Source: Phyto melanocephala
Taxonomy: Eukaryota > Arthropoda > Insecta > Diptera > Rhinophoridae
NCBI GenBank assembly: GCA_941918925.1
Contig: OW799234.1
Span: 12,429,001-12,493,000, forward strand
Length of the DNA stretch: 64,000 bases
Direction of reading: 5' to 3'
The notes beneath the pieces were generated by a model. The model was not told the DNA's origin, made no database searches, and was given only the letters and a program-made list of their open reading frames with translations. Position numbers and translations under genes: made by a program. Shown here piece by piece: positions 12,628 through 23,701 of the stretch (the stretch's first letter is position 1; the number at the start of each line of letters is the position of its first letter).

Positions 12628-12956
12628 ACACCCAATTTACATGACGAATTTTATGACGTCCAATTTTCTTAATTCCCTTTTGAAATTGCTACCAAAAACT
12701 ACTCAAATTCATACGATGGTTTTTTTTTGGACGTCGAATTTTTTTTCATTTTCACAATCCAGTTGATGAGAATATAAAAATAAAACGTAACAGAAAGAAC
12801 AGAAAAAAGTGAAAAGCAAAGTGTCAACAAAAAAACCATGAAAACAGAAATCATGTCTATTTTTCTACCCCTCTTTCTTCTCTACACCGCTTGCTCTCAA
12901 ACAAAAAATGGCGTCCAAAATTGGACGTCATAAAATTCATCATGTAAATTGGGTGT
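12628..12956. mobile_element. TIR MITE, about 329 bp
   Basis: Inverted ends of about 40 bp: the left begins ACACCCAATTTACATGACGA and the right ends with its near-exact reverse complement at 12956. Both arms contain GACGTCCAATTTT. Flanks AACTC and AACTT could be a short target duplication but are not decisive. The interior has no coding. Superfamily not assigned. Confidence 0.75.
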
Positions 12957-13007
12957 AACTTATATTTTATTTCAGCTTAATATTTCAATAATTTTGATAA
13001 ATATCTA

Positions 13008-13503
13008 ATACCCTGTTCAGACAGATATTTTTAATTGTTTCAATTTAGTGTTGATTGAGCAATTAAAATAAGTGTTCACACATACTCAATTTATCTTACT
13101 CCATTAGCATTTGATAGCTGTAAAAATACGATGTATTGATACCAAATCAAATAATGCCTTCTTTTTAGCGTTTTTCCTGTTGATAAAATATATTTACAAT
13201 TATATTTATACATATATATACTTATATGTATGTATTTGAATTTATTCAAAAATTTTCCAATTTCTTAATTTTTATTTTTTGTATTTTTATTTATTTGACA
13301 TTATAAATGCCAACTATAGAATTTTCTTCTCACTGAACATACTTCTCAAGAGTTGTGTTTCGAGTTTTAGACAATAAGTGATACAATTAAGTATATATTG
13401 CTCAATTTAAAAATAATTTTTAGTATGGTAAATTGAGCTCAATAAGGCCTTTAATTGCGATAATATTATAAATTGACAATTAAGGCGCGTGTGTGAACAT
13501 AGT
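13008..13503. mobile_element. Possible MITE with imperfect TIRs
   Basis: Left end ATACCCTGTTCAGACAGA and the reverse complement of the right end ATACTATGTTCACACACG agree at 13 of 18 positions, and CAATTTA/TAAATTG words recur inside. No clear target duplication. Low confidence. Confidence 0.35.
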
Positions 13504-15040
13504 ATAAGAGGCAATTTAACTTTAACTTTCTAAAATTATTTTTAATACTATAAGAGTAACGTGACTGACTGACTGACTGATTCATCGTCGCACAGCCCAA
13601 ACGCAAAAAGCTGACATGCAATTTGGACAGTGGGTTCCTCTTCTGATGTATAGATCCACTAAGAGAGGAGATTTTTCAAAGCGATAACAAAGAATAAAAA
13701 TGGGTAAAATCGGTAACCTTTTATCTGCCCCAACTAAAAACGATACAAATAAACTTGAAAAGGTGTTGTAATCTCCTCAAAAACTAAGCTGACAGGTATC
13801 TGGCCCGTGTTTGAATTTTTAAACACTTAGGGGCACAATCGGAAAGATATATATTTTGGTACTTTTATTGAATACCGTACGTAACTTTCAAACATATAAA
13901 CATAAAAAAAAAAAATTTTAATTATTTTAGTAACTTTGCAAAAAAATATTAATAAGAATTTGGCACTTTTTTTTTGTAAATCTCATGTGAAAGGGGTAAA
14001 AATTGTACCTCTTTTTGGTAGGGGGAGAAAAAAGGTACCTAAAAGGAGGAATGTATATATATAATTACATTACTGGACCAATTCGATAAAAAAAAATTAA
14101 TAGGTATTGCACAGACATACAGACAAATTCTTCGGATTTAAATAGTACTTTTTGTACTTTCTACAATTGTAAGGCCAGAGTTCGAAAACTAATGACTAAT
14201 AATTTGGCGAGCGACTGAAAATATTATGAACGAGGAAAAAGGTACTTTTTAGTGGTCCTTTTTGAACTTTCTATATTAGAGAAGTCAGAATTTTTACATT
14301 AGCGTCTATTTACACGTGGTGAGACTAATGAAAAAGGAACTTTTTAAAATTTGAATGGTACTTTTTTACTTTGTACTTTGAAATTAAGTACATTGGGGCC
14401 TAAATTATCCGTTATTCCATTTACCGAAAGCGTCGATTATCCGGTAAAGACAATTTTTAATAATTTCTATAGAATACATTTTTTTTCATCTATTAACCGT
14501 AATTATTTCTATTTTCCGGGATTTTAAGGTTTTTTACTGCTTTTGAACAATTTAAACTCAATGTTTATGTATCGTTTAATCTGTTATTTTCCAAAATTTA
14601 AATTTTTCTTCTTATATTATCAAAACATTTTTAAAGCCAAGTATATTGTCATCTGTGATGTCAACTGTAATGGCAACGTAACTGAGGTTCGGTTGCTATC
14701 CATAATGGCAATACAAAAAAAACGTGTCAAAATAACAAAATAGAAAACTTTAATTTTTTTATTAAAAATTCTATCAATTTCTGTTAAGGTTTTTACTACT
14801 TATCAAATCCTAAAGTCTAAGCCTTCGTTTTCAATTTTAATGTCGAATCTTTTTTAAAGAATTTTAAAGGTTTTTAACAATTCTTTAAAATAGCCCATAC
14901 ATTAATATTAATCATACGCCCAGCATGTCAAAAATCTTTTTATATAAATTTTAAACGTATATTATACTGGTCCGCATTGCCGGCCCCAAAAATATTTTTG
15001 TATTGTATTAATGTTAAGATAAATTTTGCTAACGTTGTCA
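13504..15040. other. Non-coding DNA with (GACT)n and GTACTTTTT words
   Basis: A (GACT)n tract at about 13563-13582 leads into a block (GTCGCACAGCCCAAACG) that looks like part of an old interspersed repeat. From 13855 to 14385 the words GGTACTTTTT and GTACTTT recur at least six times. No coding recognised. Confidence 0.45.
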
Positions 15041-15828
15041 TCTATATAAAAATCAATGTATGTTTGTATGTTTGTTTGTGCTTTTTAGACGGTTAAACGG
15101 CTGGACCGATTTCCTTGAAATTTTCACAGAATCTTTCCGTATGTCTGGAAGGAACTATAGGCTATACTTTGGTTTGAAATTGTAAGTGGGCGGGGTGCCA
15201 CGCCCTATTAAAGAATAAGTATTAAATATTATATATCACGAAAGTTAATGCAGCTAGAGTCTTCAAATTAGGTACATCCACACGAACATTTGGGTAAAAA
15301 ATGGGCGGACTTTCAATAGTAGGCGTGGCCATATGAATTAAATACTAAATTTCGTACATTTGGAAAACGATATCGATTAGAGTACTAAAATTTTTCAAGA
15401 GCAACTTTGACACCCAAATAAACATTTCTGGAAAAAATGGGTACATTTGAAATAGTGGGCGTGGCAGCTCTCATAGCAATTGAATACTGAAATTCGTATA
15501 TTCGCCATAACAGTTAGAGTACCCAAATTTTGTACGAGTAGGTTTGACATCTATATGACTATTTTGATAAGAAATGGATGCTTTAGTAATAGTGGGCCTG
15601 GCACCTGTCATATGAATTAAATACGAAAATTCGTATATCTGAGAAGCGATAATAGTTAGAGTACCCAAATTTAGCAAGAGAAACTTTGACGTCTATATGA
15701 TAATTTGAATAAGAAATGGTTGATTTAGTAATAGTAGGCGTGGCACTTGCAAAATAAATATATTTTTGAACAATAAAATTTTTATTTCATTACGATGGGG
15801 GTGGCGAAGCACACCGGGTATTGGCTAG
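15041..15828 (+). mobile_element. Non-autonomous Helitron, both ends present
   Basis: It begins TCTATATAAAAATCAATG directly after A (15040) and ends GCACACCGGGTATTGG-CTAG directly before T (15829), the canonical Helitron TC...CTRR ends in an A|T target. After a leader (ACGGTTAAACGGCTGGACCG) it contains tandem monomers of about 137-142 bp (ATTCG anchors near 15350, 15492, 15629) with GGGCGTGGC. There is no Rep/helicase reading frame, so mobilisation would need an autonomous relative. Confidence 0.9.
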
Positions 15829-16272
15829 TTGTTAATAAATACTTTATTGTTATTAAAGCAATTTTTCAATATTCCTTCATTCATTTAATTTTTAACCAGA
15901 CTTCTAGTACCATGTTAATAACCATTTTTTATTTTTTTTACTTTTTATATATGTATTTTATGTTTGAAATAAGATATTATCTTGCAATGAAAAGTATTTT
16001 TATGTAAAACTAGGTACTAAGGTTTTTTCAAAAAAAATTTTATTAAAATCCATTTAGTAGCGTCTGAGTCAATTGGGTTAAGGAAGGCAGACAGAAAGAC
16101 AGACAGGCCGACAGACAGAAAGACAGGCAAACAAACAAATTCTCTAAAAATGGTGTTCTGTGTGCTAGACCTTTAACTATATACACTGCCTTAAATATTA
16201 AAAAAAATATATATTTCCTGTACAATCACAGCTTTTTTAGAGTCTTATTAAGAAAGGATTACGTTACATAAA
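15829..16272. other. Non-coding DNA with a GRAC-type microsatellite
   Basis: A (GACA)n-like tract at about 16087-16135, the reverse complement of the GTCY motif seen in the DINE copies, may mark a decayed DINE. No gene seen. Confidence 0.45.
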
Positions 16273-16454
16273 TACAGTGCTGTCTGGGTAGAGTGAACCT
16301 CCGATGCTATGAATACCTCGTTAGAGTGAACACCAGAATGTTTACATTGAATACTCTGTAGAGTGAACACTCATGAACTTCTATAGAGGGAACATACTTT
16401 ATAGTGAGTTATTAGGTTTGGCGAAGTAGAAAAACAATGAACAATTTTCCTGTC

Positions 16455-16893
16455 AGTGGCGATATGATTAAGGAAAAGGCAAAGTCATTACATGGGGACA
16501 TTCAAGAAAAGGAAGGCGGCTTCAATGCCAGTTCTGGCTGGTTGGAAGGATTTAAGTTACTGTTAAAAGTATGCAGCGAGAAATTGTCTTGATTGAAAAT
16601 ATCAGGGGCCGAATTACGGCATTCGATCACGATCAAAATTTTACTCGAACGATCGAGTTTGCTGTGCTTTAGGTATAGAGATTCTAATAAGAATTTTACA
16701 ATTTCGATCACGTTCGAATGCCGTAATTCGGCCCCAGATGATGAAGACAATGGCGAAACACCAGCAAACACATATCGGATATCAGCTGCTGAAGCCATTA
16801 AGGTTTTTGATAAGGGTATCGAATGGGCTGAGCTTAATACTACAAATTTCGCGAATATACAAGCTGTACATTGCCTTCGCGATTAGGCAGTGC
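16455..16893 (+). pseudogene. Pogo/Tigger transposase relic
   Basis: The 5' part reads MIKEKAKSLHG then GGFNASSGWLEGF, the CENP-B-type helix-turn-helix that binds DNA in Tigger/pogo transposases. After a stop and a 135-bp MITE insertion, the frame resumes DDEDNGETPA, ISAAEAIKVFDKGIEWAE, ending with a stop in the final HCLRD segment, which matches the C-terminal region of these transposases. The whole DDE catalytic domain is absent. The longest open frame (16593-16886) is a chimaera of MITE and C-terminal sequence and should not be read as a gene. Confidence 0.75.
16603..16737. mobile_element. MITE with long TIRs, nested in pogo relic (copy 1)
   Basis: A 135-bp element whose ends are CAGGGGCCGAATTACGGCAT and the near reverse complement ending at 16737; the inverted arms extend about 30 bp. 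AT dinucleotides flank both sides here and at the second copy (55202-55329), so either a 2-bp duplication or slightly longer TIRs fit. Interior has GAACGATCGAG. No coding. Confidence 0.85.
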
Positions 16894-17127
16894 AAATATC
16901 GGTAAGCAAACCAAAGAAACAAACAACTATTACTAATTTTTTCCAGTCATAAATTTAAACTTTAGTATTACATGAAAATAAATAAAATTCATAACCTTTA
17001 AATGTATTTAAAATAAATAAATTAGTTGTTTTAATAAGAAAAAAATTCAACCTTGATTTAGTAAACAACCTGGATATAGAGAAATCGCTTTGCAAAAATT
17101 AGTTCACTCTTTCCAGACAGCACTGTA

Positions 17128-17660
17128 TGTTACTAAGTAGTATAAATAATCCATTTAACATTAAGACACATAAATACATGTTTAATGTTGCTAAAAACTA
17201 AAATTTGCAAAGACCTAAAATAACACAGAGCACATGTGCAAACCTTTTGCCAGCAAAGAAGTTTATAATTATTTTATAATTAAAGCATATTCATGTACCT
17301 TGGCTGACTGCAAAAACTACCAAAGGGCAAGTTATGAATGACATTTATGAGTTAAGGTCGAAAACAAAATATCATACATATTTACATGCACAGATAGAGA
17401 TAAAAAGTAAAACAATAGTAAAAAACGAATTACCCTAGGCGGTCACTGTGCCAAAAGGTAAAAATTTTCATACAATTTGTTTAATGTTTGTCAAATGAAA
17501 TAAAAAATAAAATGTAGCATTTGTATATATTTTAAGGTTAATCCGCCCAAAACTATGACAAATCCTTTTTTTTTTTTTTTTTTCAACAAAGCCACAACAT
17601 TAAGCTGACCTTGTTCAGATGTTTTAATGGCATTTGACTATTGGAGCGTTTAAGCAGATG
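17128..17660. other. Non-coding DNA, no gene seen
   Basis: A/T-rich; a poly(T) run at 17567-17583. Nothing recognised. Confidence 0.5.
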
Positions 17661-17663
17661 TTT

Positions 17664-18560
17664 TTATACCCTTCACACAGTGAAAAAGGGTATATATAGG
17701 TTTGTCATTCCGTGTGAAATTTCTACAATTTTGATTTCCGACCCCATAAAGTATATATTTTCTGAAAGCTTATGAATAGGGGAGTCGATTAAGCCTTGTT
17801 AGTCTGTCAGTCTGTCCGTCTGACCGTCTGTTCGTGTGTATGTTCAAATCAACTTTTTGAAGCCCCCCGACATCGCTTGGACTCGGGTGAGGTATTAAAA
17901 TATCAGAAATATTCGGGAGTAGATCGGTATTGAAAATCAGAAACATCGGTACATAAACAACTGAGATATGAGCAAAAACCCACGACCACCTCGATTTTTT
18001 TTCACAAAAACAACATTACAACAACAACATACATACATACAAACGTGTATACTGGTTAGAGAAAACGTGGCATTGAATCCCAGCTGAGCCAAAAAAAAAA
18101 TTTTTTATTTTTTTTATATTTTTTTTTTTTTAAATTTTTTTTTTGTTTTTTTTTATTTTTTATTTAATATATTATTTATATTTTTATTATTATTTTTTTT
18201 TAATTTTTTTTTTTTAATATTTTTTTTTTATTTTTTTTTTTATATTTGTTATATATATTTTAAATATTTTTTAAAATTTTTTTTTTTAATTTTTTTTTAA
18301 TTTTTTTTTTTAAATTTTTTTTTAATTTTTTTTTTTTTTAAATTTTTTTTTTTAATTTTTTTTTATTTTTTTTTTAACATACATACGTAAATTTATAATT
18401 TTACAATGGGATGTTTTTATATACATACATATGTATGTTTTTTATATGTATGTACGTATTTCATATGGAATGGTGATAGAACTACTGTTATTGCATGACT
18501 ACACGGTGTGAAGGGTATATAAGATTCGGCACGGCCGAATATAGCGCTCTTACTTGTTTT
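17664..18560 (+). mobile_element. DINE-1/INE-1-like element, copy A
   Basis: Starts with a hairpin (TATACCC-TTCACACAGTG-...-GGGTATA), then CCCCATAAAGTATATATTTTC, GAGTCGATTAAGCC and a GTCY microsatellite (TCTGTCCGTCTGACCG), an order that matches Drosophila INE-1/DINE-1. It ends GTGTGAAGGGTATA, a 7-bp hairpin (ATTCGGC-ACG-GCCGAAT) and ATAGCGCTCTTACTTGTTTT, again as in INE-1. Between lie a tRNA-like GGCATTGAATCCCAGCTGAG block and about 280 bp of expanded T-rich sequence (18098-18376). Helentron-associated, non-autonomous, no coding. Confidence 0.85.
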
Positions 18561-19620
18561 TGTTAGTTTTTTACAATTTCTAAGTTTTCATTTTTTGCCA
18601 AACAGTTCAGGTGTTTTTTTGCCATTACCACCAACCAACCAACTGCAAGAAAAACTAAAACTTGTTGTTGTTCGTACACCCTGACCTGGTGTCTTTTCCA
18701 CACACCACCTAAAACAGAAATATTTAACCATTTTATTTCTTTAGTTAAACTATTTTTCTCAACAGTCCTGTGTAATCGCGCTCAAGTCCCTTTTAATTCC
18801 TAAATAATTTATGTAAGTATTAGTATGTCATAATGTTGAAGAGTCACGCATATAATAATCATTGTAACGAACATGTGTTCTTCTAATGCAATGTACAACA
18901 GCCAACATGTAAAATTTAGAACAACAATATGTCATGTTAAATACAATTTTGTGTGTGAACTGATGCCTGTGTGTGTGTGTGTGTATATATCTGTTCTCTG
19001 CAGAAAACCGCATAAACACACATCCATACATATGTCACTTACAGTGCAAAACAAATAATAAAAAAAAAACCGAGTGTAAAGAAGCGACACTGGTTATGAG
19101 CAAACTTTCACACACATACATGACATAAGTGTAACATGTCATACTTGTATACTTATGCGGTGTTTGTAACTTTTGATATAAATTATTATTTATAAAGATT
19201 TATGTGTTTCAAAATTTGAAGTTTCGAAGAGACGGAGAGAGAAGAAATTTTACATTTTCTAAATCCCTTAAAAACTATGAAAATTAAGTTTAAATATTTT
19301 CGGTCCCCCTATGCGTATGATTATTATTAATTATAAGTTTATGTAGGAAAACTGTCCACAACATTTGCTATTGTTTGAGTGTATGCCATACAAAAGCCAA
19401 CACTTTATACTTTTAGGAAAATCTAAAACTTTTGTGTTGTAGTGTTAAATTTTGCGTAATTTTAGTTATTATTTCACACTCTATTATTCTGTGACACCAA
19501 TCAAAGGGATTCATAAGAAATTTTATTCATAAAAATTTTGTTCAAGCCCTTTTTAGGAGAGCGATAGGCTAAAAATGGGGTACAAGCGCAAAGATAACAC
19601 CCTGCCTATACACGAGCGTA
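18561..19620. other. Non-coding DNA, (TG)n tract
   Basis: (TG)n followed by TATATA at 18967-18989. Two overlapping open frames near 18830-19058 lie over this repeat and look fortuitous. No other feature recognised. Confidence 0.5.
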
Positions 19621-19624
19621 TTAA

Positions 19625-20958
19625 GGGTGATTTTGACGTATGCCTCGATAGTATGATGGTGATATCTTTAGAGAAGAAAGTTTATATGAAAATCTCTTCT
19701 AAAAATCCAAAGACAATGCTGCATTTTTTTTAAATAAAACAAAAACGGTTATGGATATCAATGAAATTATTTATTCCTGTGAATGTACGTTCGATGCCAT
19801 TATGTATGGAACTCGATTTTTTTTGCATGGCCACCAAGGGCACGCTTGCAGAAGTCCAGACGCTGAACCCAATTTTCGACGGTTTTCAAGCAAAAATCAA
19901 GCGATACTGCTGCAATTTCACGTTCGATATTCGTACGAAGTTCATCAATCGTCGCTGGCTTGTTGGCATAGACCATAGACTTGACGTAGCCACACAGGAA
20001 ATAGTCTAACGGCGTCAAATCGCGCGACCGAGGCGGCCAATCGACTGGACCATTTCGTGAAATAACACGTTCTCCAAACTTGGTTTCCAATAGATTGATT
20101 GTGACATTCGCTTTATGGCTTGTGGCACCGTCCTTTTGGAACCACATGTCGTCCAAGTCCATATCATCCAATTGGGGCCAAAAATATTCTGTTATCATTG
20201 AACGGTAGCGATTCCCATTCACAGTAACGTGCCGGTCTTGATCATTACGGAAGAAGTACGGCCCAATGACGCCGCCGGCTCATAAACCGAACCAAACCCT
20301 AATTTTTTCGGGATGCAATGATGACTCATGGAGTACGTGTGGATTGCTGTCTGACCAATAACGCATATTTTGCTTATTGACGAAGGCATTTAGACAGAAA
20401 TGAGCCTCATCGCTCATCGAATTCCCAATTCACGAACATACGACGCTTCTGATGGTCAAGCGGCTTCAGTTCTTGCGTCAATTTGATCTTGTAAGGATGT
20501 AGGCCAAGATCTTTTCGCAAAATTCGCCACAACGACGTCACAGAGATGCCCAACGCTTGAGAACAACGTGTGAGAGACACATTCGGGCTTTCTTCAACTG
20601 AAGCCTCAGCGGCAGCAATATCCTCGACACTACGGGCACTTCTTTGTCTCACTGTCACGAAAACATTTTATACTGTGCCTGTGGATTAAAGTTTTTCCAC
20701 TAGACGCTCAATTGTTGATCTGGTAGGACGATTATGACGACCATAAATTGGACGTAGCGCTCTTAACGTTGAGGCCACTGACTTCGAATTTCGGTAGTAA
20801 ATTTTAATAATTTCGACTCGTTGGCTCGTATATCTTTCCATCATGAAATGGCAAACCTTACTGAAGAGAAATGTCAAAAGAGCGGCAAAAAATATGGCGT
20901 CGTTTGCTGTCCCTATCGGTGTACTTTTGTAGCGTGCCTGCGGAGCTATGAGAATCAC
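19625..20958 (-). mobile_element. DD41D mariner (rosa-like), nearly full length
   Basis: The element runs on the minus strand from about 20958 to 19625. Ends are short related sequences: GGGTGATTTTGACGTATG at 19625 and, on the other strand, GTGATTCTCATAGCTCC from 20958; only about the first 8 bases match, so the TIRs have diverged or the right end lost its terminal bases. Between them lie a leader, the transposase relic and about 170 bp after the stop. No flanking TA duplication is visible at the right edge. Confidence 0.8.
19800..20844 (-). pseudogene. DD41D mariner transposase, lightly damaged
   Basis: The start is MERYTSQRVEIIKIYY (ATG at 20841 or the one just before it), with a first helix-turn-helix, a second one (QALGISVTSLWRI, then HPYKIKLTQEL) and a catalytic core: first D in SDEAHF, second D in FQKDGATSHKA, third D in LTPLDYF. 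I count 41 residues between the second and third D, which defines DD41D and fits the rosa lineage of Tc1/mariner. The C-terminus is GGHAKKIEFHT. Damage is limited: a frameshift between the two HTHs (about 20660-20690), one just before SDEAHF (about 20415), and an in-frame stop where GLWAGG is expected (about 20280). Most complete transposase in the window, but not functional as it stands. Confidence 0.9.
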
Positions 20959-21385
20959 ATCAACAATGCCTTTTGATAATATTATATTCATTCGGCCGAT
21001 TGAGATACAGATGAAATATGAGGCAGCCTCGACCGCTACTAAATTAATAAAAATAGGTGAATGGTAAGTAAGAGACCATACAATCAGATATTAAAGAATA
21101 ATTGATATCTTACCAATGGAAAATATAATGAGATATAAGAGCGTAAGTTAACTGCATCATCAAAATACCAGAGCAGCAAGTATGGGATCCAGTTATTAGG
21201 GTAAGAAATACCCAGGGCATCAATCTTTATACGAACGAATTAAAGATTGGTGATCGAACTGGAATGAGTTTATATGGCATAAGCCGAAACAGAGGCAAAT
21301 ACTTACGTCTACCAGATCACAATACTGTTTTACAGTCTGAGAAATTACGGAAGGCATTTAATTTAATAGATAAAAGAGACGGATA
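20959..21385. other. Unassigned sequence between two mariners
   Basis: Less A/T-rich than average and probably holds decayed upstream parts of the mariner at 21390-21668, but I could not align any motif with confidence. Confidence 0.4.
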
Positions 21386-21389
21386 GCGA

Positions 21390-21668
21390 AGCTCTGGATA
21401 GCTAATTAGTTGTTAATTGGAAAACAGTGGATAGGAAGGGCTGGCTCATCCGCCTTATAGCCAAGACCTTACCTCTTCTGACTACCATTTGTTTCGATCA
21501 ATATATCACGCCTTTACTAGAATACCTTTCACTTTCAAACAGGGTATCAAAAACTGGCTTTATTCATTCTTTAACTCAAAACCGTAGCATAACTTTAGGC
21601 GCAGAAATCATAAGCTACCAGAAAGATGGGAAAAGGTTGTGGTTAACGATGGACAATACTTTGAATAA
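21390..21668 (+). pseudogene. DD34D mariner transposase C-terminal third
   Basis: The plus strand encodes YSQDLTSSDYHLFRS, the region around the third catalytic Asp (SDYHLF), then IKNWLYSFFNSKP, LPERWEKVVVNDGQYFE and a TAA stop at 21666-21668. These are textbook C-terminal motifs of DD34D mariners. One stop lies after NSKP; the tail and the SDYHLF block are in the same frame. The annotated longer open frame 21427-21813 is a different frame and not the gene. The N-terminal two thirds are missing or decayed. Confidence 0.8.
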
Positions 21669-23110
21669 TGTATCAATTCATGTTGTTATTATAATAAATG
21701 CATTTTTCAACAACCAAAAAACCCCGACTTCGGGTATACCCAATGTTTATAGAATAGAAATCAAATCCAAGTATTTTTGTCATATTAGAATTGAAATTTT
21801 ATATTCCTACTAAATATTGTTGCTAACGAATTTAAATTTGTTTAAGGTAAATTAAAATTATTTAATTTAATTATTGTTTTTATTCAATTTAAATTTGTTT
21901 GTTTTAAAATAAAATTTTATTTTAAAACCCTGTCCATAACTTTTAAATAAACGGTGTAACCTATTTTAAAGGCCTTTAAATTATAATCATTTATTTACTT
22001 TGCTGGCGTAGAAAAAAAGGTAGTTAATGATTTATTAATGATTAAATTCACCTTGAGGTTTTTAATATTGTTCAACTAGATTTGAGATAAGAGAAACAAA
22101 TTTAAATCCTACAGAAAAAACAAATAAAAAATTTTCTAAACCATTTTAAAGCAGAAAAATTAATTAGTTCTTATAAAACACAAAAAAGAAAAATAAGCTT
22201 GATTTATAAACGTAAATAAATCAAATCATTTGCAAAGTATGTTTTGGTCTTAACACGATTAAAAAAAGGAAAAAAAAAAATTCGTAGCCTTAAAGTATGC
22301 TTTAAAAATTTAAAATACGTTAAACTGTTGATATCTTAAAATTGGTAAAATTTAACTTTGAAGCTCATGTTAATATGGTTAAAATAGTCTTACTTCAAAG
22401 ACATTATTCTTCTTCTTTGTTTTAGCTTTGCATGCCACAAAATTATTAAATAAATCTTGTTTTATTTTACTTTTTAATTTTTTTTATTTATTTATTTATT
22501 TTCTCTTTTCTCTAAAAGAAAAACGCAAAAGAACTTGTTTTTTGTTTTCATTTGTCATAAGTAATTTAACTTGTTTTTCTTTAGCAATTTTTGCCTTATA
22601 TGAAGCACACTTTTAGGGGGGCTAAAAAGTTTAAGTGTCTTAATTTTCTTAATATTGTGTTAGTTTTTGTTGCTTATTTTTTGTGTGTCTTATTTTTTTC
22701 ACTCAAGTGTTGTAAATTGCTTAAGTTTTTATTTGGCAAAAAAAAAAAACAAAAATAAAAAAAATGTGAAAAAGATTAAAAAGAGTGAACAAAAATAAAC
22801 AAAAACTTAACTAAGGCCACTGTTTTGACATTTTGAAAAATGAAAGACATTTTGTAAATGAAAATTTCCTATCACTACTTTTAAACTTTTTAAAAGTAAA
22901 TTAAGGAAAAAAGTAATAAAGTAAAATAATCCTGGAATTTTTTTTCTCTACGAAATTTTGTACTTGACGATGTTAATAGAAAAAAAAAAACTTACATTGT
23001 AGAGCAAAATACACAGCTTTTATAAGTTAAAATCTCACCTTTCTTTTGCTGTTAATATTTAAGAAATATGCGGACAACTAATAAAGCGATTTGCTAGCAT
23101 AACCTCAAAT
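21669..23110. other. AT-rich non-coding DNA, no gene seen
   Basis: Poly(A)/poly(T) rich; one copy of the 14-mer GCCTTAAAGTATGC at 22287. No protein-like frame. Confidence 0.5.
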
Positions 23111-23119
23111 TTAATAATC

Positions 23120-23275
23120 CTTAAACTCAAATTCAACATTGTTGCGAAAATTCGAGCGCTATAGCTACAAAGATTTTAAAGGTGTTATGATAAATACTCT
23201 AAAACGAGCCCATCATTGCGAAGCTGATTTACATTTTTATGTATTCAACAGAGTCCATGATGGGTTAGTTGACAC
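23120..23275 (+). pseudogene. Mariner C-terminal relic, related to 4000-4130
   Basis: DNA from about 23125 to 23235 closely resembles 3987-4095 (shared CTTAAACTCAA, ATTCGAGC, AAAACGAGYCCA, CATTGCGAAGCTGA). Frames give DFKGVMINTLKRAHHCEAD followed by VFNRV, matching the FKEVMENILKR-HCEAE tail of the DD41D copy at 4 kb, with frameshifts. No other part of the element is recognisable. Confidence 0.65.
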
Positions 23276-23700
23276 AGTAACATTTTGAGTAATACACAGC
23301 TAAAAGATTATATTATGTGCAGCATACTTTAAAGTGTAGTTATATTTTCAACGTATTACATAACACGGCATTTGTTAATTACTAGAGTATACGTGTATGT
23401 GTACGTGCGGGTACTTTATGGCACTGTCTTTATAAAAAGTCATACAGCAAGCTAACACCAACTAAATAACATTAGAGTTCGTTGCGTATATAACGATTTG
23501 GGTTTGTTAATAATGGTGTATAACAATAAGTGAAATAATGAATAAAGTACTGCCTAATTTATTCTGGTGAAAACTAATAAAGTCTCTATCTTTCAAAACG
23601 TAAAATTCAAGTGTTATTATACGCAATACAAAATCTCGGTTTATTTTAATTTATTGAACATAAGAGAACAGCTGAAACGATTTGTTTAATTTTTTTTTTA
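23276..23700. other. Non-coding DNA, no gene seen
   Basis: A/T-rich with TACGTGTATGTGTACG near 23390; nothing recognised. Confidence 0.45.
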
Positions 23701-23701
23701 A

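Larger units (their letters stand above)
16275..17125 (+). mobile_element. Pogo/Tigger-like element, deletion derivative
   Basis: Terminal inverted repeats of 24 bp (22 of 24 match) begin CAGTGCTGTCTGG and contain AGAGTGAAC; each end is flanked by the dinucleotide TA (16273-16274 and 17126-17127), the expected duplication for the pogo group. Repeated GAGTGAACAC words lie beneath the left end. Its length of 851 bp is far below an autonomous element. It carries transposase relics and an inserted MITE. Confidence 0.88.

Noticed and set aside
16593..16886. 97-codon plus frame as a gene
   Set aside because: Chimaera of a MITE and the C-terminal part of a dead pogo transposase.
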